DNA of 64,000 bases from Candidatus Krumholzibacteriia bacterium. GTDB lineage: Bacteria; Krumholzibacteriota; Krumholzibacteriia; G020349025. Below the pieces are notes generated by a model. That model was not told the DNA's origin and made no database searches. It worked only from the letters and a program-made list of their open reading frames with translations. Made by a program: the position numbers and the translations under genes. Shown one piece after another: positions 46,357 through 55,980 of the stretch. Every line of letters begins with the position of its first letter. Position 1 is the first letter of the stretch. Location of the stretch: positions 165,473 to 229,472 of the forward strand of contig DASRJW010000101.1 in the NCBI GenBank assembly GCA_035649275.1. The letters run 5' to 3'.

Positions 46357-47559
46357 TCAAGAAGTTCCCGGCGCGAAGCGGAGGCTGCGGGCAAAAGTGA
46401 CGAAGTTCTGGCGCTCCCGGCCGAGGAGCGCGCCAGGGCCGGTCATCTTGACGAAGTAGGTGAACCCGCCGCGCGTCGTCAGCACCACGAGCATGCGTGA
46501 CGAGGTCTCGCCCGCGCCTTGCAAGTCCAGCAGCTGCGACGGCGCCCCGTCTACTTCCAGCGCCTCCATGGGTTGCTGCGAGGCGTCCGCCACCGGCTTG
46601 AGGCCGATCTGGCCGCGCCAGCGGTTGATGTTGGGCAGGAGGCCGCCGACATCGCCCGGGAAGCGCGTGATCGTCACCTCGGCCTTGTTCGAGCCCTCGA
46701 CAATAGAAAACGTGGCGAGGCGCGAGGGATTGGGCGCGACGCTGACGGTCCAGCCTGCGGGCGTCGTCCATTGCACCGGACTATCCGCCGCGGGCGCGCT
46801 GCCTGGTGCAGGGGCTTGCATCGATGCTTGCCCAGCGGATTCGTTGCCTGCACCACCGCCCGTGGGTGGGTGGTCCGAGGGGAGCTCTCCGGTGGCGACC
46901 GCCGGGTGGCCCGGGGGTAGTCCGCCAGCGGCGACGGCCGCAGGACGCACACGCACGGTGCCGATGAAATCGGCGAAGGCTTGTGCCTGCTTGCCGGCGC
47001 GTTCGGGCGTGTCCATCACCAGGAAGAACCAGACGCGCTCATCGCCTTCCAGGATGGCCGCCAGGATCTGGCGCCCCGGCTCGGCAGCGTGGGCCACGCC
47101 GGTCATGTCGACGAGGTGCGCGGTCCTACCGCCGACGTCCACCGGACGAGCCACTTGGGCCAGCGCCTCGGGAGCGATCGGGGGCAGACCGATCTGATCG
47201 CGCCAGCGGTTGACGTTGGCCAGCGGATCACGCGCCGCCAGAGCCAAAGGGGTGACCCGCATCTCCAACGGCGGCTCGTTGGCGCCTACGGGCAAGAGGA
47301 GGGTCGCGAAGCGCATGCCCTCGCCGGGCTTCTCCTGCCAGCCCTCCGGCAGCGTCCAGACCACGCTTTCCGTCCCGTTGGCTGGAGCCACCATGGGCGC
47401 GCCGCCGGGCCCGGCGTCGGGAGCCTGTACGGGTGCGGCGTTCGCCGAGGGTGCTTCCTTGGGGGCGTTGTAGTCGCGGATCTCGTCCTGGCCGCAGGCG
47501 AGAAAAGCCCAAGGAGCCGCCAGGAGCGGCGTGGCGAGACGAAAGAGGCGACGTTGCAT
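46357..47559 (-). CDS. Putative lipoprotein with two copies of a W-GW domain
   Basis: 400 residues. A signal with possible lipobox (PWAFLAC, Cys at about 18) precedes a Pro/Ala-rich linker. Two related units of about 140 residues follow. Both share the pattern W-x-P-x-GW, an R-x-ATL/ATF strand, and a conserved NVNRWRDQIGL / NINRWRGQIGL helix followed by VDG-x-x-x-x-LxD. A second linker (about 200-250) separates them. The duplication is plain by eye; I recognise no named fold with confidence. It sits directly upstream of resB/ccsA and may have a role in cytochrome maturation or respiration, but that rests on position alone. Confidence 0.7.
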   Translation of the reverse strand: MQRRLFRLATPLLAAPWAFLACGQDEIRDYNAPKEAPSANAAPVQAPDAGPGGAPMVAPANGTESVVWTLPEGWQEKPGEGMRFATLLLPVGANEPPLEMRVTPLALAARDPLANVNRWRDQIGLPPIAPEALAQVARPVDVGGRTAHLVDMTGVAHAAEPGRQILAAILEGDERVWFFLVMDTPERAGKQAQAFADFIGTVRVRPAAVAAGGLPPGHPAVATGELPSDHPPTGGGAGNESAGQASMQAPAPGSAPAADSPVQWTTPAGWTVSVAPNPSRLATFSIVEGSNKAEVTITRFPGDVGGLLPNINRWRGQIGLKPVADASQQPMEALEVDGAPSQLLDLQGAGETSSRMLVVLTTRGGFTYFVKMTGPGALLGRERQNFVTFARSLRFAPGTS

Positions 47560-47729
47560 TCCAGGGACCACCCGCCCGCAGCGCCGCCGGTTTCCGCGTC
47601 ATCGCGGCCCCCCGAAGCGCCGACACCGGGAAGGTAGCGGAAGCGAGTCCGCGGCGGAAGTGCGCCCGGGGCCGCACGGACTCCCCGTTCTCGCCGCGCA
47701 CCTTCGCCCGTCCCTCGGGGGGCTTAAGC

Positions 47730-48344
47730 TCACGCGGTGGTTCCCGCTCGCTTCTCCTGTGCCATGGCGCGCAGGCTCGCCGCGAGCGCCCGGGCCTCGG
47801 CCGTCATGGCGATCTCCGCCAGGTGCTCGAGCTGGACGGCATCGTGGCGGCGTTGCTGGCGCAGTGCGCCGAAGAGGGTGTTGCAGCTTTCCGCCAGGGC
47901 GCGGAAATGGTCGCGGCGGCGGATCACCACATCCTGCTCCACATCCCCCTGGGCGGCAAGCAGCAGCTGATTCTGGATCCGGCGGATCGGGCCGACGCTG
48001 CGGTTGGTGAGGACCACAATGCCGAAGGTGGTGCAGGCGAAGAAGATCCCGGAGAAAAGCGCGATGTTGTTGTGGAAGACGCGGTCGTCGTGCTGGAGGC
48101 GTTCTGCCAGCTCCGGCACCGCTTCCACGATCGACTCGCGCCGCGAAGCCGAAAGGTCGTGCAGCGTGAAGTTGAACATGACGAGGGAGAAGAGCGTCGC
48201 CGTCATGGCCAGGGCCGTGATCGGGAGCTGTGTTCTCCAATCCACCCAGTAGCGGCGCCGCAAAGGATGCGGCGCTCTTTTCATGGGCGAAGAGGGCGGC
48301 GCTGCTGGCGGCGCTTCCAGCGGCATCTGCACTTCGGTTTGCAT
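47730..48344 (-). CDS. Two-span membrane protein with HAMP domain, no output domain
   Basis: 204 residues. Two membrane spans (LPITALAMTATLFSLVMFNF at about 41-60 and IALFSGIFFACTTFGIVVLT at about 92-111) flank a very short loop. A HAMP domain (NRSVGPIRRIQNQLLLAAQG) comes next and then a coiled-coil tail. There is no kinase, cyclase or chemotaxis output domain, so it must signal through a partner or act structurally. ATG 48344 begins the plausible sequence; upstream translation is low-complexity. The gaps on either side (47560-47729 and 48345-48578) hold no recognisable gene. Confidence 0.75.
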   Translation of the reverse strand: MQTEVQMPLEAPPAAPPSSPMKRAPHPLRRRYWVDWRTQLPITALAMTATLFSLVMFNFTLHDLSASRRESIVEAVPELAERLQHDDRVFHNNIALFSGIFFACTTFGIVVLTNRSVGPIRRIQNQLLLAAQGDVEQDVVIRRRDHFRALAESCNTLFGALRQQRRHDAVQLEHLAEIAMTAEARALAASLRAMAQEKRAGTTA

Positions 48345-48578
48345 GGCGCATCGGCTCCGGTCGTTGCGTCCCGGCACGGGACGGCTCCGAGGCGTGGAGG
48401 GAAAGCATGCGGCCTTCCCACGCCAGAGCGCGGTTTGTCTCGCGACTCCAAGCACGGGATCAGCAGGTTCCAGGCCAGGCCACGAGACGCGCCAACACCC
48501 CGCAAGGCGCCGCAAAGTACAGGGTGGCCTGCGGCGGCGCCGCCGGACTCGAGGCGATGCGCCGGGGAACTTCGCGGC

Positions 48579-51500
48579 TCAATACTCCATCGCCCAGCCG
48601 AAGCCGAGGCCGGACTGACCTTTGACGCTGTACAGGGTCTCCACGGTCAGCTGCCCCTTGAGGAAGTATTCCAGGCTCACCACGTCATCCACGGCACGGT
48701 CGAGGGAGTAGGAGTAGCTCAAGAGCACCTTCGGGCTCAGGTATTTGCCGAAGGCGAGGCTGCCGGCCTTGCTCTGCTCCTCGCTCGTCGCACCCGGCGC
48801 CCCCGTGCTGCTCTTGTACTGCACGACATCGATGCCGAATTCCTTGGTGACGTTCTCCTGCAGCGCCGTCGCGCCCATGGAGACCAGGATCGCCGTCGCC
48901 CGTTCGCGCATGACGTTCGACTCCTCGTCGGAGAGCTGGTCGTAGGTCTTGCCCAAAGCGAGGAGAGCGATGATGTCGGTCTGCTTCATCTCCGGGTCGG
49001 AGGAAAGGACGAGCAGCGGTTTTTCCGCCGTGCCGGTCACGAGGACGCGGATCTTGATCCCTGAAATGCTGGTGGACATCTGGATGTCCAGGGCGGGATC
49101 GGGTTTCGCGTTCCCGGAGAAGGTGACGCTACCGCGATCCAGATTCAGGTTCCGTCCCGCGATGGAATACGTCCCGCGTATGCCCCGCAGCTGGCCGGCG
49201 ACGACGGGCTCGCCTTCCTTCTGCGTCACCTGGAGTTCGCCGGCTCCCTCGATGTCGAGTCCGCGACCGCGCACGAAGAAAGCCTTGGGGACGCGGATGC
49301 GCAGGTCGAGGGTGGTGGCAGCGAGCCGGCGCTGCAGGGCCGGAGGTGTCTGTTCCGGGGGCGGCGGAGCGGGCGCAGGCAGGAGCGTGTCCGTGGCGGC
49401 GGCGCCGAGGAGCAACGCTTCTCCCTCCTTCGGGTGCAGATGCCGCTCGGCTTCCGGAACCTTCACGAGCCCGGTCTTCACCTCGATATCGCCGCGGAGC
49501 TCGGGATGCAAACGCTCGCCGCCGAGCTCGGCGTTGGTAACGAAGACGAGGCGCGAGCCATCCCCGAGGGTGAGCTCCACCTCGTTGGTGCGCAGCGTGC
49601 CCTCGAGGCGCGGGTTCTGCACCTCGCCGTCGAGAGCCAGCACCAGCCTGGCCGCACCGTCGAGAGCAGCGCCACGGGGAAGGAAGGGGTTGAGGGCCGC
49701 GAGCGGCACCGACTCGGAGTCCACCCGCACCATCAGGGAACGCGCCGGAGCGGCGCGGACGAAGGGGCGTTGGAGGGAGAAAAGGAGCGGCACGGCGGCG
49801 CTCCCCCGCACCAGCCCCTGGTTTCCGGAGCGAAGGGCGAACCCGGCGAGGAAGTCTTCTGGTGCCTGGGGTGCGACGTCGAGCGTCGGGGGCGCCGCGT
49901 TCCAGAGCGAGTCCACCGCGGCGTCCTGTCCGGCGCGGGCACGAAGCGTGAGCACATAAGACGACAGCTTCGCTGATTGCGGGAAGCCGCCCTCGACGGC
50001 GGCGAAGCCCGCCAGCGCCGCCGTCGTTCCCCCGAGAACGATCCGTCCGCCCAGACGCCCGAGATCTTCGGGACCGAAGAGGCCTCGCTTGCGGCTCGTG
50101 TGCACGCCGAACGGCAGAGCATCGAAACGGAAGTCCGCGGCGACCGGACCGGAAAGGAGCGCTGCCTGGGGCGGATAGAGCTGCAGGCGCGACGGCAGCG
50201 TGGCGTGGCCCTCGAGGCTGGAGCTGGTGCTGTCGCCCAGCTGCACCGCGACTCGGGCGAGACCGGAGGCGGAGTCGAGGCGGAAGCGGAGGGTAGGTTC
50301 CGTGCCGCCGGCCAGCTTCAAGCCCTGGATCTCGCCCGTTGCCGTGAGCGAATCGAGCGCGGTCGCTCGCAGGTTGAAGCGAATGCCGCGGGGCCAAAAC
50401 GTCGGCGGAATGGAGAGAGCCGGCGGCTCGTCCGGGAGGGCGAGGTGGAGGTGCAGAGCGAAGCGCGTGCTATCGGGTCCGGCCGCGCCATGCGCCTGCA
50501 AGCGGCCGAGCGCGCCGGCGAGCTCGAGGTCCTGGAGCGCGAGCCTTCCTGCCGCGAGGGAGAAACGGAAGGGGTGCAGCGCTCTGAGATCCTTGCCGGC
50601 AAGGACGAAGGCAAGCGTGTCGACCTCCACCTGAGAGAGTTTTTCGCTGCCGAGCCGCGCCGCTTGCTTGAGCTCGAAACCGGGGCCGCGGGCGTGGAGG
50701 GCGACGCGCTCCGGCCGCCACCGTTGCGGCTGTGAAGAGGAAACGCGGGCGTCGAGGTGGTCGAGTGCGATCCAGCGGCTCTTGCCACCGCTCGGCAGAA
50801 GGAGACGGCCGAGAATCCCCGCTTCGTCCCGATGCACCTCCGCCCGGATGGCGGGTACTTGCAGACCCAGGCCGGCGAAGCTGCCCTCGAGCTCAGCCGC
50901 CAGCGCGGGTGCGCTTCGTGCGCCGGAAAGTTGGGCGCGACCGCGCATCTCCAGCTTCTGGATCGAGTCCCCTTCGAGGTGGACGAAACGTTCGAGAAGC
51001 GTGCTGCCCTGGAGAGTCCAGCGCCCTTGCAGGGCCAGCGTTTCGCCTTGCATCCCGCCGTCGACCGCGAGATGCAAGGCGTGCATTTGCAAGCGGGCAG
51101 CGCGGACCTGCAGGCTCTCGCGTGTCCCCCCGATGGCCACGTGCAGCGAATCGAGCCAGGCGCTCTCGCCGCCATCGAGTTCCACGTCGAAGCGACCGCC
51201 GGAAGCGGTGCGCCAATGAAATGTCCCGGCGAGCGCGCCCGGGTCGCAGCAGCGGAGCGCCGGCCAGAGGGCGGCGAGAGCCCTCGGCCCGGGGAGTGCG
51301 AAAGTCCCTGTGCTCGCCGTGCTTCCGGCTCGGACCTCGCCGGCGCACTGCAGGCGATAGGGTCCTTCTTCGCGCCAGTGCGCTTGCAACGACTCTGCCC
51401 GCGCCGGAGCGAGCCGGGCGAGACGCGCCAGGAGAACAGGGAAGTGCGGCCAGGCGAGCTGGGCCTGGAACGAACCCTCCCCGGGCGGGCTGTAGCTCGC

Positions 51501-53141
51501 CTCGAGATCCAGGTTCCCCGCGGCGCCACGGATCTGGAAGCCAGCGAGGGAGAAACTGCGGCTCTTCGGCACGTAAACGAGCGTCGCTGCCTTCTCGTCG
51601 CCGGCGTTCAGTTTCCCCGCGGCGACGCGGGTGGTCTCCACGACGAGAGGCGAGAGCCGGGCGTGGAGCGTGTCGCCGCGCCGGATCTCGACGGCGAGAC
51701 CGGCTTCGGCGCCGTAGCTCGCCACCTGGATTTGGAGCGCCGACGCCGCTTCCGGGCGCAGGCCCAGTCTCCCTTCCAGGAGCAGGCGGTCGACGGCGTG
51801 CGCCGCGATGCTGCCGCTCGCAGAAAGGCGGAACCGTGCTGCAGTCTCCTGCCGCCGGCGGACGAAGTCGAGGCGGGAGCGAAGCGAGACTTCCGGGATG
51901 CGACTCGAGGTCAGCCAATCGCGCCAGCCAGGACCCAGGACATCGAGATGTGCCGCGACCGCGAGCGAATCGGGATCGCTGCGGAGCCTGCCGCGGAGAT
52001 GCAGATCCACGGCTTGCAGAGAATCGCAACGGACCTCCCAGCTTCCCCCGCCGCCTTCGAAATGCATGCTTCCGGCGGTGAGGAGATCTCCTGGGAGGCA
52101 GACGAGGTCGAGGCGCACCAGTGCCCGGGGAGAGAAGGCGAGCGTCCCGCGCGTCTCGAAGAGAGCGCCGCCGAAATCCGGTTTGCCATGGAGACGTTGC
52201 TCGAGTGCGGGAATGCGGGCGAGCTCCGCGCTTCCAGGTGTCCGCAGCGTGGCGGTGAAGCCGAGCGAATCGACGGCGAGACCGCGGCGCTCGACCTGCG
52301 CCCGGGCTACGAGCCCCATCCTCTGCGGCGGCCCTTCCCTCTCGCCCTCCGAGAGGCGGAGGACGAAACGATCGGCACCATCGGGGTCGAGAGCGAAGTG
52401 AAGCGGCCAGTTCGGCCCGACATGACCGCGGCCGCGCCCCGAGGCCGTACCACGCGCGAGATCGAGGTCGAGAGCGAGGGAATCCAAGCTCCAGCTTTCG
52501 GGCGCTCCGATGCTACGAGCGGATTCCACTTGCAACCGTGGCACCACACCATGGCGGAAATTGAGCGCGGCTCGGAGCACGAGCGAGCGCGCGCCATCGT
52601 CTGTGCCTGGCTCGCCAGCGCGGAGACGCAACCATGGCGCCTCGATCTCCAACGACTCGATGCCGACCGACGGCACACCCGCGACCGATCCTGGACGCGG
52701 GAAGCTGCGTTTCCCGCCTCCGCCGGGGGCGGTGGGTCGCTCTTTCATGTGGCGCTGCACGGCGGGTAGGTCGAGCCGCAATCCCAGGACCGCCAGCTGT
52801 TCGATGTCCACGTCGCCGTGCCGAAGCGGCCCGAGCGCGAGATCGAGCCTGAGCTTCTCCACCGCGAGCAGCATCGTTCCGGCCTCGCTCCACTCCACGC
52901 CTTCGAGCTCGACCCGCCCGAGGGCGGGCCAGCGCGCTTCCCGCACCTGCACTTGCCCGCCGAGGCCCGAAGCCAGACGCCCGAGAGCGAACGAGAGCAG
53001 CCGCTCTCGGAGGGGTGGGAGCAACAAGCCGAGGAGCAGAAGGAGGAGAACGCAGAGCGTGCTCGCCCCGACGGCGACCGCGGCGCGACGGACCCGCCGA
53101 CGCTTCCGGGGCGACGCGTCTCTGCTCTCTCTCGGATCGAT
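48579..53141 (-). CDS. tamB: TamB-like translocation/assembly module protein (AsmA-like)
   Basis: About 1520 residues. A short basic N-terminus and one membrane span (around STLCVLLLLLLGLLLPPL) lead into a very long repetitive beta region thought to form a groove bridging inner and outer membranes. The C-terminal DUF490 domain is well conserved (IIALLALGKTYDQLSDEESN, LSYSYSLDRAVDDVVSLEYF). It works with the Omp85 protein encoded just upstream in outer-membrane or lipid transport. The start is odd: the 43 codons between the tamA stop and 53027 contain no ATG, GTG or TTG. A perfect GGGAGG (53155-53150) lies 8 nt before ATC (53141-53139), giving the right topology. TTG 53027 would remove most of the membrane anchor. 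Confidence 0.85.
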   Translation of the reverse strand: MDPRESRDASPRKRRRVRRAAVAVGASTLCVLLLLLLGLLLPPLRERLLSFALGRLASGLGGQVQVREARWPALGRVELEGVEWSEAGTMLLAVEKLRLDLALGPLRHGDVDIEQLAVLGLRLDLPAVQRHMKERPTAPGGGGKRSFPRPGSVAGVPSVGIESLEIEAPWLRLRAGEPGTDDGARSLVLRAALNFRHGVVPRLQVESARSIGAPESWSLDSLALDLDLARGTASGRGRGHVGPNWPLHFALDPDGADRFVLRLSEGEREGPPQRMGLVARAQVERRGLAVDSLGFTATLRTPGSAELARIPALEQRLHGKPDFGGALFETRGTLAFSPRALVRLDLVCLPGDLLTAGSMHFEGGGGSWEVRCDSLQAVDLHLRGRLRSDPDSLAVAAHLDVLGPGWRDWLTSSRIPEVSLRSRLDFVRRRQETAARFRLSASGSIAAHAVDRLLLEGRLGLRPEAASALQIQVASYGAEAGLAVEIRRGDTLHARLSPLVVETTRVAAGKLNAGDEKAATLVYVPKSRSFSLAGFQIRGAAGNLDLEASYSPPGEGSFQAQLAWPHFPVLLARLARLAPARAESLQAHWREEGPYRLQCAGEVRAGSTASTGTFALPGPRALAALWPALRCCDPGALAGTFHWRTASGGRFDVELDGGESAWLDSLHVAIGGTRESLQVRAARLQMHALHLAVDGGMQGETLALQGRWTLQGSTLLERFVHLEGDSIQKLEMRGRAQLSGARSAPALAAELEGSFAGLGLQVPAIRAEVHRDEAGILGRLLLPSGGKSRWIALDHLDARVSSSQPQRWRPERVALHARGPGFELKQAARLGSEKLSQVEVDTLAFVLAGKDLRALHPFRFSLAAGRLALQDLELAGALGRLQAHGAAGPDSTRFALHLHLALPDEPPALSIPPTFWPRGIRFNLRATALDSLTATGEIQGLKLAGGTEPTLRFRLDSASGLARVAVQLGDSTSSSLEGHATLPSRLQLYPPQAALLSGPVAADFRFDALPFGVHTSRKRGLFGPEDLGRLGGRIVLGGTTAALAGFAAVEGGFPQSAKLSSYVLTLRARAGQDAAVDSLWNAAPPTLDVAPQAPEDFLAGFALRSGNQGLVRGSAAVPLLFSLQRPFVRAAPARSLMVRVDSESVPLAALNPFLPRGAALDGAARLVLALDGEVQNPRLEGTLRTNEVELTLGDGSRLVFVTNAELGGERLHPELRGDIEVKTGLVKVPEAERHLHPKEGEALLLGAAATDTLLPAPAPPPPEQTPPALQRRLAATTLDLRIRVPKAFFVRGRGLDIEGAGELQVTQKEGEPVVAGQLRGIRGTYSIAGRNLNLDRGSVTFSGNAKPDPALDIQMSTSISGIKIRVLVTGTAEKPLLVLSSDPEMKQTDIIALLALGKTYDQLSDEESNVMRERATAILVSMGATALQENVTKEFGIDVVQYKSSTGAPGATSEEQSKAGSLAFGKYLSPKVLLSYSYSLDRAVDDVVSLEYFLKGQLTVETLYSVKGQSGLGFGWAMEY

Positions 53142-53156
53142 GGTACCTACCTCCCG

Positions 53157-55067
53157 CTAGAAAGCCGGTCCGATGGTGAAGTGGAAGACGCGCTCGGGCT
53201 GGGTCGGGTTGTAGTCCGTGATCCGGATGCCGTAGTCGCCCCGCAGCGGTCCGATGGGCGTCTGCAGCCAGAGGCCGGGGCCGACCGCCACTTCGAGGCT
53301 GCGGTAGCCGATCTCCTCCAGCGTCGGCCACACCTGTCCGACGTCGATGAACGCCGCCGCCCGGAACCTCCAGAAGAGCGGGAAACGGAGCTCGAGGGAG
53401 CTTTCGAGCTTGGCCTCGCCGCCGTAGGGGGCGCCGCTCGCGTCCAGCGGGCCGAGCTCGCGGCGCTCGAAGCCGCGGTGCGACGCGGCACCGCCGGAGT
53501 AGTAGCGCTTGTTGGGGAGCAGTACCTCGGAAGAACCCGTGGGTGCACCGAGTGCGAAGAGGGCACGGCAGGCGACCTGCGTGCGCTTCATGATCGGGAT
53601 GTAGACGGTCGCACCGGCACCCGCGAGGTAATAGGAATTGTCCGAGCCGAGGTCATCCGGGGCCCACTCGGAAGAGAAGCCCACGGAGTGGCCACGGGTG
53701 GCGCTCACCGGGTCGTCCGTGGCCCGCCGCGATGCTTCGAAGCGGAGTGCGGTGAGGAGCCCGTCCTGGATCGGCCCGGGGCTCGCGCCCACCACCGTCT
53801 CGGTGACCTGGACGTTGGAGACATCCAGACCGAGGAGGACATGGGTGGCGAAGGAGCGGTTGTACCGCAGCGTCAGGAGGGCGCCGGAGGTGACGCTCGT
53901 GTAGCTATCCTCGCTCTCCCTTTCCGCCCGCAGCGTGGTGATGCCCGTGGTGCGCGGTCCGGTGAGAGCGGGCCACCAGGTGGAGACATCCGCCTTCTGC
54001 AGGAACGGGGAGATCGACGCGCCGGCCGACACGCCCTTGCCGCCGCCGAACAGGTTCCGGTTCGTCCAGCGCGCCATGCCCTGGATCTCGTCATCGCTCC
54101 AGTAACGCAAGGACGCTTGCAGGTACGTGGGGCGGCGTTCGACGAGGCTGACGACGACGTCCACCGTGTCGGAGGCGGTGTCCACGATCTCCACCCGGGT
54201 TTGCTGAAAGAGGTTCAGAGTGCGCAGGTTTTCCCGCGCGTCGTCCAGGGCCTGCGGTGCATAGCGCTCGCCCCGCTCGATGCCCGTGGTTTTTCCCGCC
54301 AGGCCCTCGAGGTCGGGGCTCGCGCCCTCGATCCGCACGCCGCCGAAGTAGGACACCGCCCCCGGATGTGCCTCGAAGTGTAAGTGGACGCGCGTCGAGT
54401 CGAGCCACTCCAGGTGCGAGGCGACGCGGGCGCGCGCGTAGCCCCTCTCCTGCAGGCGGGAGGCGAGGGCTTGGGCGCTGGTCTCGACCTCGGAGTCCAC
54501 CAGCACGTCACCCGGGACGATGGCGATCCTCGTTGCCTCCTTGGCGAGCGCCGGCGGCAGGCTGTCGGCGCTCACTGCCGCCGCCACCACCGCGGGGCCG
54601 GGATCGATGCGCAGCAAGACCGCGAGCTCTTCGCCCTTGCCCCGGGGCTGTACTTCCGGCGCGACCGTGGCGCGCGGATAGCCACGCCGCGCCAGGAAGA
54701 GACGCGCGCGTTGCACGTCTTCCTCCAGCTTTTCCGGGAAGAAGATCTGCTGCTCCTTCTTCAGCAGACCCGTGCGGGCGAGCGCGAGGCCCTTCTCGAG
54801 CTGTTCTTTCATGCTCGGCTCGAGCCCAGTGATGTCGAACGACCCTACCTTCCAACCCCAGTACGATTCCCAATCGGCGGCTGCCGTCGGGGCGCTGGTG
54901 GCAGCGAGACCGGAGCTGGCGGCTGGAACGACTGTGGTCGCGGTCGCGGCGGGCGCGACGTCGGCGCTCGCGAGCAGGGGAACGACGAGAGCGGCGGCGA
55001 GGACGCGCCGGGCCGTGACGGGTCGGAGGGCTGCGCGACGGCCAAGAGAAAGTAGGGCCCAGTGCAT
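53157..55067 (-). CDS. tamA: Omp85 family outer-membrane protein (TamA/BamA-like)
   Basis: 636 residues. A signal peptide (AALVVPLLASADVAPA) precedes POTRA-like domains (about 70-330) and a C-terminal 16-strand barrel ending in Phe (VFHFTIGPAF), the usual outer-membrane insertion signal. Strand motifs such as GHSVGFSSEWAPDD and GDYGIRITDYNP fit the family. It is followed at once by tamB in the same frame, so the pair is the TamAB module. This makes TamA more likely than BamA. A -10 box 6 nt before the ATG suggests a leaderless transcript. Confidence 0.92.
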   Translation of the reverse strand: MHWALLSLGRRAALRPVTARRVLAAALVVPLLASADVAPAATATTVVPAASSGLAATSAPTAAADWESYWGWKVGSFDITGLEPSMKEQLEKGLALARTGLLKKEQQIFFPEKLEEDVQRARLFLARRGYPRATVAPEVQPRGKGEELAVLLRIDPGPAVVAAAVSADSLPPALAKEATRIAIVPGDVLVDSEVETSAQALASRLQERGYARARVASHLEWLDSTRVHLHFEAHPGAVSYFGGVRIEGASPDLEGLAGKTTGIERGERYAPQALDDARENLRTLNLFQQTRVEIVDTASDTVDVVVSLVERRPTYLQASLRYWSDDEIQGMARWTNRNLFGGGKGVSAGASISPFLQKADVSTWWPALTGPRTTGITTLRAERESEDSYTSVTSGALLTLRYNRSFATHVLLGLDVSNVQVTETVVGASPGPIQDGLLTALRFEASRRATDDPVSATRGHSVGFSSEWAPDDLGSDNSYYLAGAGATVYIPIMKRTQVACRALFALGAPTGSSEVLLPNKRYYSGGAASHRGFERRELGPLDASGAPYGGEAKLESSLELRFPLFWRFRAAAFIDVGQVWPTLEEIGYRSLEVAVGPGLWLQTPIGPLRGDYGIRITDYNPTQPERVFHFTIGPAF

Positions 55068-55073
55068 GCGGCG

Positions 55074-55082
55074 AATATATCA
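55074..55082 (-). promoter_or_regulatory. Extended -10 (TGATATATT) for tamAB
   Basis: TG-A-TATATT on the minus strand. Its last base is 7 nt from the A of ATG 55067. Confidence 0.5.
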
Positions 55083-55154
55083 TCGAGCGCGAAAGGCATA
55101 CGCAGCACGCGTCACGGAGCTCGGCTCTGGGCGCCGATCACGGCGGGAATGCGT

Positions 55155-55184
55155 TTGCGCCGCGCCCCCGTCGCATGGCAGAAT
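55155..55184 (+). promoter_or_regulatory. Possible promoter TTGCGC-18-CAGAAT for the outer-membrane protein gene
   Basis: Lies 37 nt before GTG 55221 in the divergent tamA gap. The -10 is only a 4 of 6 match. Confidence 0.35.
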
Positions 55185-55220
55185 CGCGGCGACCGGCATC
55201 TCCCCATCAAGGAGGCACAC

Positions 55221-55880
55221 GTGAACTGGACGAGACTGGTGCTGGCTGCAGCCATGCTCGCGGTGCTGCCAGGCGCGGCGGCGGCGCAGCGCAGCAGCGG
55301 CGGCTCTACGGGCGTGCATCGCTTCGAGATCACACCCTACGGAGGCTACAGCTGGACCTTCGCCCGGGACTTCTACTATGGCCCGACGCTCGGGCGCCTC
55401 GATGTGTCCGACAGCGGCATCTGGGGCATCGCCCTCGACATCAACACGCCTTACCAGCCAGGGTCGCAGATCGAACTCCTCTATAGCCGCCAGGACAGCG
55501 AGCTCGAGTTCGACACCGCCAATCTCGTCGGCACCGGCAGAAACACTGCAGACCTCTCGGTGGAGTACTTGCATATCGGCGGCCTCTACGGCCAGCGGCG
55601 GGGCCAGGTCTTCCCCTTCGGCGTGCTCACCTTGGGCGGGACGCGCTATGCCTCCAAGGACCTGGGCGAGGACATCTGGAAGTTCTCCATCATCTTCGGC
55701 TTCGGCGCCAAGGTGTACGCCAACGAGAGGTTCGGTCTGCGCATTCAGGGCCGCTTCCCCTTCTCCGTCTTCAGCGGCGGAGGCTCCGTCGGCTGCGGCA
55801 GCGGCGGTTGCTACACCTCCGTCGGCGGCACCGGCCTCGCCCAGTTCGACGTCGGCGCCGGCGTCATGCTCCTCATGTAG
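55221..55880 (+). CDS. Small outer-membrane beta-barrel protein
   Basis: 219 residues from GTG 55221, with AAGGAGG 5-6 nt upstream. A signal peptide (LAAAMLAVLPGAAAAQ) is followed by about eight amphipathic strands. FEITPYGGYSWTFARDFYYG is the first, and alternating polar/hydrophobic patterns run to the C-terminal FDVGAGVMLLM. This matches OmpW/OMP_b-brl-type porin-like proteins in general. No ligand or transport role can be assigned. A Cys pair in GCGSGGC lies in a predicted extracellular loop. Confidence 0.8.
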   Translation: MNWTRLVLAAAMLAVLPGAAAAQRSSGGSTGVHRFEITPYGGYSWTFARDFYYGPTLGRLDVSDSGIWGIALDINTPYQPGSQIELLYSRQDSELEFDTANLVGTGRNTADLSVEYLHIGGLYGQRRGQVFPFGVLTLGGTRYASKDLGEDIWKFSIIFGFGAKVYANERFGLRIQGRFPFSVFSGGGSVGCGSGGCYTSVGGTGLAQFDVGAGVMLLM

Positions 55881-55888
55881 GAAGAAGA

Positions 55889-55923
55889 AGGCCGAGGTCC
55901 CGGTGTTCCAGAGACCTCGGCCT
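55889..55923. terminator. Bidirectional hairpin between convergent envelope genes
   Basis: AGGCCGAGGTC (55889-55899) pairs perfectly with GACCTCGGCCT (55913-55923), 11 bp with a 13-nt loop. It starts 9 nt after the barrel gene's stop and faces the 3' end of the minus-strand gene at 55981. Confidence 0.65.
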
Positions 55924-55980
55924 CGTCGTGCGGCCCGGGAGCGGATGTGTCCGGGCCCATCTGTCCGCCCGCCGCCGCTC

